From Ohtaekwangia sp036503775 (GTDB lineage: Bacteria > Bacteroidota > Bacteroidia > Cytophagales > Cyclobacteriaceae), in the NCBI GenBank assembly GCA_036503775.1, contig DASXWH010000107.1, positions 1 through 25,683 of the forward strand: a stretch of DNA of 25,683 nt. The letters are read 5' to 3'. The notes beneath the pieces are model-generated. The model was not told where the DNA came from. It did not search any database and saw nothing but the letters and a program-made list of their open reading frames with translations. Position 1 is the first letter of the stretch, and every line of letters begins with the position of its first letter. Of this stretch, positions 7,977-15,749 are shown one piece after another. The position numbers were made by a program, and so were the translations under genes.

Positions 7977-9596
7977 TCAGGCGTACAGCGCTTCTTTCTG
8001 TTCTGCTACCTTCTCACTATCAATATACTCATCGTACGTCATGAGCTTATCGATAAATCCATTCGGAGATATTTCGATAATACGGTTGGCTACTGTGTTG
8101 GTAAACTCGTGATCGTGTGAGGTAAAGAGTACTGTACCCGGGAAATCTTTAAGCGCATTGTTAAATGCGGTGATCGATTCCAAGTCAAGGTGGTTGGTTG
8201 GTTCATCCAGGATCAGCAGGTTGGCACCGGCCAGCATGGTACGGGAGATCATACAACGCACTTTTTCTCCTCCGGAGAGTACATTACATTTCTTGAATAC
8301 TTCCTCACCGGAGAACAACATCTTACCTAAGAATCCACGGACGTACACTTCATCTTTGTTTTCATCTTCAGCAAACTGACGCAGCCAGTCAATCAGGTTA
8401 TCATCCGACTGAAAGAAGCTTTCGTTGTTGCTGGGTAAATAAGCCGGTGTGATCGTCTGGCCGAATTTGAATTCACCTGAATCGGGTTTAAGTTCTCCGG
8501 CCAGGATCTGAAAGAACGATGTGATCGCGAGGCTTTCCTTACTGAGCACAGCGATCTTGTCACCTTTATTTACATAGACATCCAGGTTCTTGAACAGTAC
8601 ATTTCCGTTCAGGGAGTAGCTGAGGTTTTCAATGTGTAAGATCTGGTCACCGGCCTGACGTTTCTGCTGATAGATAATAGCCGGATACCTGCGCGTTGAC
8701 GGTTGGATGTCGTCCACGTTGATCTTTTCCAGAAGTTTTCTGCGGCTTGTAGCTTGTCTGGATTTAGAAGCATTGGCACTGAATCGCGCAATGAACTCCT
8801 GCAATTCCTTTTTCTTTTCTTCGGCCTTCTTGTTAGCCGATGAACGTTGCTGCAACGCCAGCTGACTGGACTGGTACCAGAACGTATAGTTACCCGTGTA
8901 TAACTTAATAGCGCTGAAATCAATATCTACAATGTGGGTACACACTGTGTCCAGAAAGTGACGGTCGTGCGATACCACAATAACCGTGTTCTTGAATTCC
9001 AGCAGGAAGTCTTCAAGCCAGGTGATGGTGTGAATGTCAAGATCGTTGGTAGGTTCATCGAGGATGAGGATATCCGGATTTCCAAAAAGTGCCTGGGCGA
9101 GGAGCACGCGGACTTTTTGATTACCGCTCAATTCCTTCACCAGTTTATAATGATCTTCTTCAGCTATGCCTAATCCACTTAACAGGGCAGCAGCATCCGA
9201 CTGTGCGTTCCAGCCATTCATTTCCGAGAACTCGGCTTCCAGTTCTGAGGCCCGGATACCATCCGCTTCCGAAAAATCGGGGCGCTCATAAATAGCGTCC
9301 TTTTCCTTCATGATGCTCCATAATTTACTGTGGCCCATCATAACGGTGTCAAGCACCGATACTTCGTCAAATTCATGGTGGTTCTGACGGAGAACCGCCA
9401 TCCGTTTTCCAGGATCAATGCTTACGTTTCCACGGGTTGGGTCAATATCTCCAGCCAGGATCTTAAGGAAAGTGGATTTCCCGGCTCCGTTGGCACCAAT
9501 AACACCATAACAGTTACCACTGGTGAATTTTAGGTTTACCTCATCAAAAAGTACCCGCTTGCCGAACTGAAGGGATAAGTTATTCGCTGCAATCAT
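7977..9596 (-). CDS. ABC-F family ATPase, YbiT-like, with degenerate second Walker A
   Basis: A 539-residue soluble protein with two ABC ATPase domains and no membrane segments; ABC-F proteins act on the ribosome. Domain 1 is complete: Walker A GANGAGKS at 34-41, signature SGNQK at 157-161, Walker B with E181, switch H210. The linker (about 250-305) is charged and contains the FSANASKSRQATSR stretch also seen in E. coli YbiT, the closest relative I recognise. In domain 2 the signature (LSGGEK, 440-445), Walker B (LLILDE, 460-465) and H494 are intact. The Walker A position (about 352-360) reads SKESLAITS, without the glycines or the lysine. I believe similar sequences occur in other Bacteroidota ABC-F proteins, so this may be a lineage trait. 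Expressed from its own promoter at about 9619. Confidence 0.92.
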   Translation of the reverse strand: MIAANNLSLQFGKRVLFDEVNLKFTSGNCYGVIGANGAGKSTFLKILAGDIDPTRGNVSIDPGKRMAVLRQNHHEFDEVSVLDTVMMGHSKLWSIMKEKDAIYERPDFSEADGIRASELEAEFSEMNGWNAQSDAAALLSGLGIAEEDHYKLVKELSGNQKVRVLLAQALFGNPDILILDEPTNDLDIHTITWLEDFLLEFKNTVIVVSHDRHFLDTVCTHIVDIDFSAIKLYTGNYTFWYQSSQLALQQRSSANKKAEEKKKELQEFIARFSANASKSRQATSRRKLLEKINVDDIQPSTRRYPAIIYQQKRQAGDQILHIENLSYSLNGNVLFKNLDVYVNKGDKIAVLSKESLAITSFFQILAGELKPDSGEFKFGQTITPAYLPSNNESFFQSDDNLIDWLRQFAEDENKDEVYVRGFLGKMLFSGEEVFKKCNVLSGGEKVRCMISRTMLAGANLLILDEPTNHLDLESITAFNNALKDFPGTVLFTSHDHEFTNTVANRIIEISPNGFIDKLMTYDEYIDSEKVAEQKEALYA

Positions 9597-9618
9597 GTGT
9601 TGTAATCAGATCAAGCTG

Positions 9619-9626
9619 CAAAAATA
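9619..9626 (-). promoter_or_regulatory. Bacteroidota-type -7 element upstream of the ABC-F gene
   Basis: On the minus strand this reads TATTTTTG, a full match to the phylum's TAnnTTTG -7 box, and lies about 23 bases upstream of the ABC-F ATG. That gives a short leader, as is common in this phylum. The -33 TTG is not clear (only TTTC at a suitable distance), so the call rests on the -7 box and its placement. Confidence 0.5.
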
Positions 9627-9711
9627 ACGAAAATGATCCAGTGGAAATGCACGAAATACAATCACCTGCGAATTGATAATTTTTGAATGACTTCAAACGG
9701 TTTCTGTATCA

Positions 9712-9773
9712 AATTCCAAATTTCATATTCCATATTCCAGGTTTGTGATCGTATTAATCTGGAATCTGGAATT
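9712..9773. repeat. Intergenic ATTCCA/TGGAAT inverted-repeat cluster
   Basis: Three ATTCCA words (9713-9718, 9727-9732, 9734-9739) face two TGGAAT words (within 9759-9765 and 9766-9773). The perfect arms ATTCCAG (9734-9740) and CTGGAAT (9759-9765) could fold around an 18-base loop. It lies directly at the mtgA stop codon. Similar short A/T-rich word clusters are common between genes in this group. It may help end the mtgA transcript, but there is no T-tract. Confidence 0.5.
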
Positions 9774-10473
9774 ATTTCTTTTTCTTCTCGATGCCCAAAA
9801 CCCTTTCTATATCCGGATCACCAGTAAGATTGTTCATCTGTGCTAATACCCATTGATGTCTTCGGTTTATATATGAAGAGAGGGGTTTTACCTTGTATTT
9901 CTTGGGATTAGGCAGACAGGCCGCGATCATCGCTGCTTCAGTACGGGTGAGCTTTTTAGCGGGCTTTTTAAAGTACGACCGGGAGGCGGCCTCAATCCCG
10001 AATATTCCATTACCCATCTCCACTACATTCAGGTATACTTCGAGGATGCGTTGCTTGCCCCAGATGGTCTCAATCATAAAGGTGAAATAGACTTCCAGCC
10101 CTTTCCGGATCCAGTCGCGCCCCTGCCACAGGAAAACATTCTTGGCCACCTGCTGACTGATTGTTGAGGCGCCATGGACGGTTTTCTTTTTCTGGTTGTG
10201 CTCCAATGCCTTTTCAATGCTTTTCCAGTCCAGGCCATTATGATCGGGAAACAATTGATCTTCGGCAGCCATTACAGCCAGGCCGGCATTGGTTGAGATA
10301 TCCTCAAAATTTACATAGTCGCGTTTTAAACCGTTTCCTTTTACCCAGCTAACGAGCTGGGTAACCGTTATGGGAGGATCAACCCACCGGAGGATGAAAA
10401 TATAGATGAGTTGAGCGGTAAAAAAAACGAGGAATATTTTCTTGAGCTTTTGTAAGATGTTCTTCAGGTTCAT
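9772..10473 (-). CDS. mtgA: Monofunctional biosynthetic peptidoglycan transglycosylase
   Basis: A 233-residue GT51 glycosyltransferase that polymerises lipid II into glycan strands at the outer face of the inner membrane. It has one N-terminal membrane helix (about 12-30). The catalytic motif AAEDQLFPDHNGLDW contains the general base E71. GASTISQQVAKN follows at 101-112, then RILEVYLN with the second glutamate E145, and the EAASRSYFKKPAKKLT stretch typical of the family. There is no transpeptidase domain and the length is normal for MtgA (about 240), so it is monofunctional rather than a truncated PBP1. It is a single gene on the minus strand, 175 bases upstream of the ABC-F gene, which has its own promoter. 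Confidence 0.94.
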   Translation of the reverse strand: MNLKNILQKLKKIFLVFFTAQLIYIFILRWVDPPITVTQLVSWVKGNGLKRDYVNFEDISTNAGLAVMAAEDQLFPDHNGLDWKSIEKALEHNQKKKTVHGASTISQQVAKNVFLWQGRDWIRKGLEVYFTFMIETIWGKQRILEVYLNVVEMGNGIFGIEAASRSYFKKPAKKLTRTEAAMIAACLPNPKKYKVKPLSSYINRRHQWVLAQMNNLTGDPDIERVLGIEKKKK

Positions 10474-10486
10474 GGTTCAGGGCAGG

Positions 10487-10494
10487 CAAAAGTA
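10487..10494 (-). promoter_or_regulatory. Bacteroidota-type -7 element upstream of mtgA
   Basis: On the minus strand this reads TACTTTTG, a full TAnnTTTG match, about 14 bases before the mtgA ATG. I see no convincing -33 TTG at the usual distance. The rest of the gap up to the regulator start (10474-10762) shows no other gene or structure I can support. Confidence 0.42.
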
Positions 10495-10762
10495 AAGAAT
10501 GTTTTGGTAGGGTTGGAAGACCACCTTGATCTCCATTGAAGAATCTGATGGAAACCAGCTTCCCAAAAGGAAACAGATTCATCCCAAACTGAAATCTTTT
10601 GGAGGGAAATAATCTGGTTGACGGAATGTACCCCCTTAATCTTTATCAGAATCCGTGTATTTATACGAAACCATATTGGGGAAAATCTCCTGCTGTTTCT
10701 GGAAATGTTTTTGTAAAGTTGTTGTCTTTAATTATTCATAACCCTAACCCTTTTAGACTGCC

Positions 10763-11446
10763 ATGTTGGTAAAGTCTGCCGCTTTACTTCAATCCATTGA
10801 TCAGAAAATTTCAGGCGTTGCTGCCCTGGCTGATCAGATTCCCAGCGTAGTTATTATTCATGAACTTCCTGATTTTATAGTCCGCTTTATTTCGGATAAA
10901 GGACTTGAGTTGTTAGGCAAAAGAAGGGATGAGATCATTGGCATGCACGGCCAGGAATATTTCGAACGATTTCTGAATGTAGAGGATGTAAATGACTACG
11001 TGCCTAAAATAACGCGCTTGCTGCAACAGAATACCGATGATTCTATATCATATTTTCAGCAGGTACGTACCTCACGCGAGCGGGAATGGGATTGGTACCT
11101 GAGTGTTACGAAGATATTCAGTCGCGATGAAGACGGCATGCCCTTGCTAACCATCACCAATGCATTACCCATTGATCCGCATCATCATGTTACCGCCAAG
11201 GTAACGCGCCTGCTTGATGAAAATACCTTCCTTCGTAATCATCACCAGATCTTTTCCAGGTTGGGTAAACGCGAGTGTGATGTTCTCCGGTTGCTGGCAT
11301 TAGGAAACAGTTCGGCAGAAATAGCCAGAGAGCTTTGCATCTCTGTATCTACTGTAGAAACCCACCGGAAAAATATCAAACGAAAGCTCAACGCGAACTC
11401 TTCATTTCAACTCGCCCAGTATGCCCGGGCTTTTGATCTGATCTGA
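10763..11446 (+). CDS. PAS-LuxR family transcriptional regulator
   Basis: A 227-residue DNA-binding regulator. Residues about 25-135 look like a PAS sensor fold (PSVVIIHELPDFIVRFISDKG, EIIGMHGQEYFERFL, then the strand WYLSVTKIFSRDEDG). Residues about 165-222 are a LuxR/GerE helix-turn-helix (LGKRECDVLRLLALGNSSAE, ISVSTVETHRKNIKRKL). There is no receiver domain with a phospho-aspartate pocket, so it is not a classical response regulator; it probably senses a small ligand or redox state directly. It stands alone, ended by the terminator at 11469. It lies just upstream of the epimerase/RraA block and could regulate it, but the sequence gives no direct proof. Confidence 0.87.
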   Translation: MLVKSAALLQSIDQKISGVAALADQIPSVVIIHELPDFIVRFISDKGLELLGKRRDEIIGMHGQEYFERFLNVEDVNDYVPKITRLLQQNTDDSISYFQQVRTSREREWDWYLSVTKIFSRDEDGMPLLTITNALPIDPHHHVTAKVTRLLDENTFLRNHHQIFSRLGKRECDVLRLLALGNSSAEIARELCISVSTVETHRKNIKRKLNANSSFQLAQYARAFDLI

Positions 11447-11468
11447 AGTACAATCCATTACAATAGTT

Positions 11469-11500
11469 AACCACCGTCAATTGGCCGGTGGTTTTTGTTT
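11469..11500 (+). terminator. Rho-independent terminator after the PAS-LuxR gene
   Basis: An 8-bp perfect stem, AACCACCG (11469-11476) with CGGTGGTT (11486-11493), and a 9-base loop, followed directly by a T-rich run (GTTTTTGTTT). It lies 23 bases after the regulator stop codon and separates it from the epimerase gene. Confidence 0.82.
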
Positions 11501-11522
11501 ATAGAGGTTTAGCTTACTTTTA
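11495..11522 (+). promoter_or_regulatory. Candidate promoter of the epimerase gene
   Basis: TTG (11495-11497) is followed after 17 bases by TACTTTTA (11515-11522), seven of eight matches to TAnnTTTG. The spacing fits the range known for Bacteroidota promoters. Transcription would begin about 10 bases before the ATG at 11540. The -33 TTG lies inside the T-tract of the preceding terminator. Confidence 0.4.
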
Positions 11523-11539
11523 TAGATTGACTTTTCTAT

Positions 11540-12886
11540 ATGAAGACCCCGGCTGTAATATTTGCGTTGGTTATTGTTCTGGGATGTACAGACAAAAATA
11601 ATTCACGGTCGCGTATAGCCGATGAAATGGACAACTCGCTTCGTTATGAAACGCTGGAGAAATGGTATCCGCTTGCCGTTGACACCCTATACGGAGGCTT
11701 TCTAAGTTCTTACACCCATGATTTTAAGCCTGCCGACAACCAGGATAAAATGATTGTTACCCAGGCACGTCATACCTGGACGAATGCCAGAGCTTCACGC
11801 TTTTATTCCGGTGTTGATAGTTATAAGGCAAATGCGCGGCATGGCTTTGAATTTTTGAAAGCGGTGATGTGGGATGAGCAGTATGGTGGTTTTTATACGC
11901 GGGTAGACTACCAGGGGAATGTTAAGGACTCCTCAAAAACCGCTTATGGTAATGCATTTGGTATTTATGCATTGGCGGCCTGCTATCAGGCAACAGAAGA
12001 TACAGCTGTCTTGAACCTGGTGAAGCAGGCTTTTCTCTGGCTGGAGAAACACAGTCATGATTCAGTATATAGCGGTTACTACCAGCATTTGAAACGCAAC
12101 GGTGAGCGAATGCCTCGTACACCGGAAACATCATCGCTGGCTGAAACGGGTTATAAAGATCAGAACAGTTCGATCCATTTGCTCGAAGCCTTTACCGAAT
12201 TGTATCAGGTGTGGCCTGACCCATTGGTAAAAGAACGACTGGAAGAAATGTTGAAGCTCATCCGCGATACCATCGTAACGCCTAAAGGGTACATGACTCT
12301 TTTCTTTACACCTGACTGGACACCTGTTTCCTTTATCGATTCGACAAAAGCTGTAATTGCTGAACATCACAGACTCGATCATGTTTCTTTTGGCCATGAT
12401 GTTGAAACGGCTTACCTGTTAACCGAAGCATCACACGTGCTGGAGTTGAAAGATGATACTGTCACATACCGTATCGCAAAGAAAATGGTTGACCATGCTC
12501 TTACGAATGGATGGGACAATACAACCGGTGGATTTTATGACGAAGGATATTACTTCAAAGGGAGTTCAGCGATAACCATTACACACGAGACTAAAAACTG
12601 GTGGGCACAGGCTGAAGGATTGAATACACTTCTGCTCATGGCTGATCTTTATCCGGATGATTCTATGGCGTATTTCCAAAAGTTCGAAACACTTTGGAGG
12701 TATGCAGATAAATACCTGATTGATCATGAACATGGTGATTGGTTTGAAGGTGGTTTGGACAAGCAACCTGAAAAGAAAACGGCTTTGAAAGGACATATCT
12801 GGAAGGGGAACTATCACCATTACCGCTCACTCGAGAACTGTATTACACGCCTAAGATCCACCCGCCCGCAGCAGCAGGCTCACTAA
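11540..12886 (+). CDS. AGE-family sugar epimerase/isomerase, lipoprotein
   Basis: A 448-residue member of the N-acylglucosamine 2-epimerase (AGE) superfamily, (alpha/alpha)6 barrels that epimerise or isomerise sugars. It most resembles the cellobiose 2-epimerase branch. Residues matching the catalytic set are R77 (QARHTW), H213 (NSSIHLLEAFTELY), H286 with E289 (FGHDVETAYLL), W354/W355 (KNWWAQAEG) and H426/H427 (WKGNYHHYRS). A lipoprotein signal (VLGC, C16) makes it extracytoplasmic, unlike the usual cytoplasmic enzymes of this family. Length fits the family plus a signal peptide. It is first in the plus-strand block with the RraA-like and enolase-superfamily genes, but is separated from them by 250 bases, so shared transcription is uncertain. 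Substrate unknown. Confidence 0.87.
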   Translation: MKTPAVIFALVIVLGCTDKNNSRSRIADEMDNSLRYETLEKWYPLAVDTLYGGFLSSYTHDFKPADNQDKMIVTQARHTWTNARASRFYSGVDSYKANARHGFEFLKAVMWDEQYGGFYTRVDYQGNVKDSSKTAYGNAFGIYALAACYQATEDTAVLNLVKQAFLWLEKHSHDSVYSGYYQHLKRNGERMPRTPETSSLAETGYKDQNSSIHLLEAFTELYQVWPDPLVKERLEEMLKLIRDTIVTPKGYMTLFFTPDWTPVSFIDSTKAVIAEHHRLDHVSFGHDVETAYLLTEASHVLELKDDTVTYRIAKKMVDHALTNGWDNTTGGFYDEGYYFKGSSAITITHETKNWWAQAEGLNTLLLMADLYPDDSMAYFQKFETLWRYADKYLIDHEHGDWFEGGLDKQPEKKTALKGHIWKGNYHHYRSLENCITRLRSTRPQQQAH

Positions 12887-13136
12887 GCATTTCGCTCCAT
12901 AGTTGCACGACTTTACCCGACAAAAACTATTCAATTGGTGAGCAAACCTGTCGCGGTTTTGCTTTAAATTAATACTGAGGTATCCGGATGGAAATCCCGT
13001 GATCAGGAAAATGTGACGAGACATTGCCTTCCATCCGAAATCGATTCCATTCATCCATATCACCGCAATCGGTGGTGAATTTTGTACAACTTGTATTTAC
13101 ACAGGCCTCTATATTTAACTACAACCTTATCCTGAA

Positions 13137-14066
13137 ATGAAAAGAACTGTAATCCTTATTCTACTTCTGATGAGTATACTTTGTAAATACACAAAGGCTC
13201 AGCAGGTAACGCTCACGCGAGATCAGATCATTGCGATCACTCCGGAATGGAAAGGTGAACGTCTTCCGGACGGACGACCGAATATCCCTGACAAGATTCT
13301 GAACCGACTCAGAAATATTTCGCTGGAAGAGGCATGGGGAATTTTGCGTAATGCCGGATACAACAATCAGTTTGAAGGAGAGTGGATGATCCTGTGGCCG
13401 GATAAAGTTTTGGTCGGCAGAGCGCTTACGGTTCAATATCTGCCCAAGCGACCCGACTTTGATAAGATCATCCGTGATAAAGGCAAGGCCGAAAACCGTA
13501 TCGGTAATTTTAATTCATGGCCCATTGATATGCTCAAACCTGGTGATGTTTATGTGGCCGACAGCTATGGAAAAATTGTGGATGGTACATTGATTGGTGA
13601 CAATCTGGGAAATTCTATTTATGCCAAATCAAAAAATGGTGTAGTGTTCTACGGATCCGTACGTGATACTGAAGGTCTTGAAAAAATTGAAGGCTTCAAT
13701 GCCTGGATAAAAGGATATGATCCGTCTTACATTCAGGAAATGATGCTGGGCGGAATCAATGTACCGATTCGTATTGGTCGCGCCACCGTTCTTCCGGGTG
13801 ATGCTGTTCTGGCCAAGAAGGGTGGGATTGTTTTTATACCGGCTCACCTCGTGGAAGATGTGGTGATCAATGCGGAGTTCATTGCCCTGCGAGATGCCTT
13901 CGGCCACCAGCGTCTTCGCGAAGGAAAGTATACACCCGGACAGATCGATCAACAATGGACGGATGAAATCAAAAAGGATTTCCTGCAGTGGCTGGATCAA
14001 AATCCGGGCAAGCTTCCGATGTCACGTGAAGAGCTTGATGCCTATATGAAAAAACGTACCTGGTAA
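13137..14066 (+). CDS. Secreted RraA-like family protein 1 (aldolase-type fold)
   Basis: A 309-residue protein with a Sec signal peptide (cleavage likely at TKA-QQ, about residue 21). The core at about 65-250 is the RraA-like fold, shared by the RNase E inhibitor RraA and by 4-hydroxy-4-methyl-2-oxoglutarate/oxaloacetate aldolases. The metal/pyruvate-site loop reads GDNLGN (154-159) and, further on, SVRD (R176, D177), the arginine-aspartate pair needed by the aldolases. Length is about 100 residues above the usual family size: it has an N-terminal EWKGERLPDGRP segment and a C-terminal FGHQRLREGKYT plus helical tail ending RTW. Both extras recur in the paralogue at 16909. An aldolase or decarboxylase role is more likely than RNase E control, because the protein is exported. 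Confidence 0.85.
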   Translation: MKRTVILILLLMSILCKYTKAQQVTLTRDQIIAITPEWKGERLPDGRPNIPDKILNRLRNISLEEAWGILRNAGYNNQFEGEWMILWPDKVLVGRALTVQYLPKRPDFDKIIRDKGKAENRIGNFNSWPIDMLKPGDVYVADSYGKIVDGTLIGDNLGNSIYAKSKNGVVFYGSVRDTEGLEKIEGFNAWIKGYDPSYIQEMMLGGINVPIRIGRATVLPGDAVLAKKGGIVFIPAHLVEDVVINAEFIALRDAFGHQRLREGKYTPGQIDQQWTDEIKKDFLQWLDQNPGKLPMSREELDAYMKKRTW

Positions 14067-14072
14067 ATAAAG

Positions 14073-14158
14073 TGGTCAATAGTCAATGGTCATTGGGAAT
14101 ACCCTCTTGCTTTACCATTGACTAATGACCAATGCCCATTGACTAAAAACAATAACCC
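14073..14158. repeat. Inverted repeat of the TCAATGG/CCATTGA family
   Basis: The arms TGGTCAATAGTCAATGGT (14073-14090) and ACCATTGACTAATGACCA (14114-14131) pair at 17 of 18 positions around a 23-base loop. A further CCCATTGACT (14135-14144) and AATAACCC (14151-14158) follow. It lies between RraA-like gene 1 and enolase-superfamily gene 1. Related words recur at 15633-15698, so this is a repeat family. The long stem could attenuate or stabilise the transcript. Confidence 0.7.
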
Positions 14159-14172
14159 ATAAATGTATTGCC

Positions 14173-15627
14173 ATGAACCCATCACAAAAATTCCTGGAGA
14201 AACTCGGGATGAAAGAGCCTGAAGAAGTTTCTCAGCCCATAGAAAAAGGAAATGACCGCAGAAGTTTTTTGAAGAAAGCCGGTATGGGCGGTATCATGCT
14301 CGGAGGCTTTATGTTCAGCTCGATTGAAGATACGCTAGCTCAATCGACATCAAAAGTGAATCGTGCTTCAGCACCCGCAGATCTGAAGATTACCGATATG
14401 CGTTACGCGGTGGTCATGAATGGTCATGCGCGGTGTCCGGTTATCCGCATCGATACCAACCAGGGTATCTATGGTTTGGGTGAAGTGCGAGATCAGGCGT
14501 CCTGGCGATATGCCATGTTTTTAAAGAGCCGCATCATGGGCATGAATCCCTGTAGTGTTGAACTTATTTTTAAGCGGATCAAACAATTTGGTTTCCATGG
14601 AAGACAGGGTGGGGGAGTATGTGGAGTGGAAATGGCGCTGTGGGACCTGGCCGGAAAAGCATACAACGTTCCTGCATACCAATTACTTGGCGGGAAGTAC
14701 AGAGATAAAGTGCGTCTGTATGCCGATACTCCGGAAGGAAGAGATGAAGCAGAGTTTGCGTCACTGATCAGCAAGCGGTTCGATGAACAAGGTTTCACGT
14801 TCATGAAAATGGATTTCGGCATTGAGTTATTGAAGGGAATTCCCGGCACAACGGTGAATAATAATTTCTGGGATATCGGGCGGCAATGGACCAATGAACC
14901 GATGACCTATGGCGGAACAGAACATCCGTTCACGCAGGTGCAGATCACGGATAAAGGACTTGATCTTCTGGTACAGCGCATTGCCAAGGTCCGCGAGAAA
15001 ATCGGATATGATATTCCGCTGGCATCTGATCACTACGGCCACTTTGATCATAATAATGCCATACGTCTGGGAAGAGCCGTAGAAAAATACAGGCTGGCCT
15101 GGCTTGAAGACCTGATCCCCTGGAAATTTACAGATCACTGGCGGATGATCAGTGATGCCATTGAAACACCAACGCTCACCGGTGAAGATATCTACCTCAA
15201 GGAAGAATTTATCAAGCTGATCGATGCGCATGCGGTAGATATGGTTCATCCGGATCTGGCTACGTCAGGAGGATTACTCGAAACGAAGAAGATCGGTGAC
15301 TATGCTGAAGAGAAAGGTGTAGCGATGGCTATGCACTTTGCGGGAACTCCGGTTTCCTTCATGGCGAATGTCCATTGTGCTGCGGCTACGCAAAACTTTG
15401 TGGCGCTTGAGCATCATTCAGTAGATGTTGACTATTGGACCAGTCTGGTGAAGACAAAGAAACCTATGGTTGAAAAAGGTTTTGCCATTGTTCCGGATGC
15501 ACCGGGTTTAGGTATTGAATTAAATGATGAGGTGGTAAAAAAACACCTCGATCCTGAGAACTCCGGATATTTTGCTCCCACACCGGAGTGGAATCTGGAG
15601 AGATCGTGGGACAGGCTTTGGAGTTAA
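14173..15627 (+). CDS. Tat-exported enolase-superfamily enzyme 1 (acid-sugar dehydratase-like)
   Basis: A 484-residue mandelate racemase/muconate lactonizing enzyme-type protein. A Tat signal (DRRSFLKK, residues 28-35) lies behind an unusual 27-residue cytoplasmic-type extension. The capping domain (about 70-180) is followed by the barrel. The magnesium ligands are probably D286 (ASDHYGHFD), E312 (LEDLIPW) and E338 (TGEDIY). Strand-2 lysine K212 lies in KMD, and H388 (MHFAGTP) is a C-terminal catalytic-type histidine. Such enzymes dehydrate acid sugars to 2-keto-3-deoxy acids, or racemise them. An insert at about 217-258 with several aromatic residues is absent from the paralogue at 17898. 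Export to the periplasm is unusual for this superfamily. It is paired with the RraA-like gene upstream. Confidence 0.87.
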   Translation: MNPSQKFLEKLGMKEPEEVSQPIEKGNDRRSFLKKAGMGGIMLGGFMFSSIEDTLAQSTSKVNRASAPADLKITDMRYAVVMNGHARCPVIRIDTNQGIYGLGEVRDQASWRYAMFLKSRIMGMNPCSVELIFKRIKQFGFHGRQGGGVCGVEMALWDLAGKAYNVPAYQLLGGKYRDKVRLYADTPEGRDEAEFASLISKRFDEQGFTFMKMDFGIELLKGIPGTTVNNNFWDIGRQWTNEPMTYGGTEHPFTQVQITDKGLDLLVQRIAKVREKIGYDIPLASDHYGHFDHNNAIRLGRAVEKYRLAWLEDLIPWKFTDHWRMISDAIETPTLTGEDIYLKEEFIKLIDAHAVDMVHPDLATSGGLLETKKIGDYAEEKGVAMAMHFAGTPVSFMANVHCAAATQNFVALEHHSVDVDYWTSLVKTKKPMVEKGFAIVPDAPGLGIELNDEVVKKHLDPENSGYFAPTPEWNLERSWDRLWS

Positions 15628-15632
15628 AAAGA

Positions 15633-15698
15633 AGTCATTGGTCAACAGGCATTGGTAGGATCCTTAAAGAATAGTGTATTCCCATTGACTAATAACCC
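15633..15698. repeat. Second copy of the TCAATGG/CCATTGA intergenic repeat
   Basis: AGTCATTGGTCAA (15633-15645) and CCCATTGACTAATAACCC (15681-15698) share words with the repeat at 14073-14158, including CCCATTGACT and AATAACCC. Pairing between the arms is poorer here, so it looks like a degenerate copy. It fills most of the 122-base gap between enolase-superfamily gene 1 and the BASS transporter. Confidence 0.6.
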
Positions 15699-15749
15699 GT
15701 GACGCATTAAACAATATTTACACATTTAATAACACGTTACTTTTTTTTC

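Noticed and set aside
8609..8923. Long minus-strand and plus-strand reading frames inside the ABC-F gene and similar ones inside other genes.
   Set aside because: They overlap strong genes, have no recognisable domains and look like ordinary shadow frames.
13082..13117. A possible promoter before RraA-like gene 1: TTG words and TATATTTA.
   Set aside because: The spacings (16 or 25 bases) fall outside the usual range and the -7 box has a mismatch.
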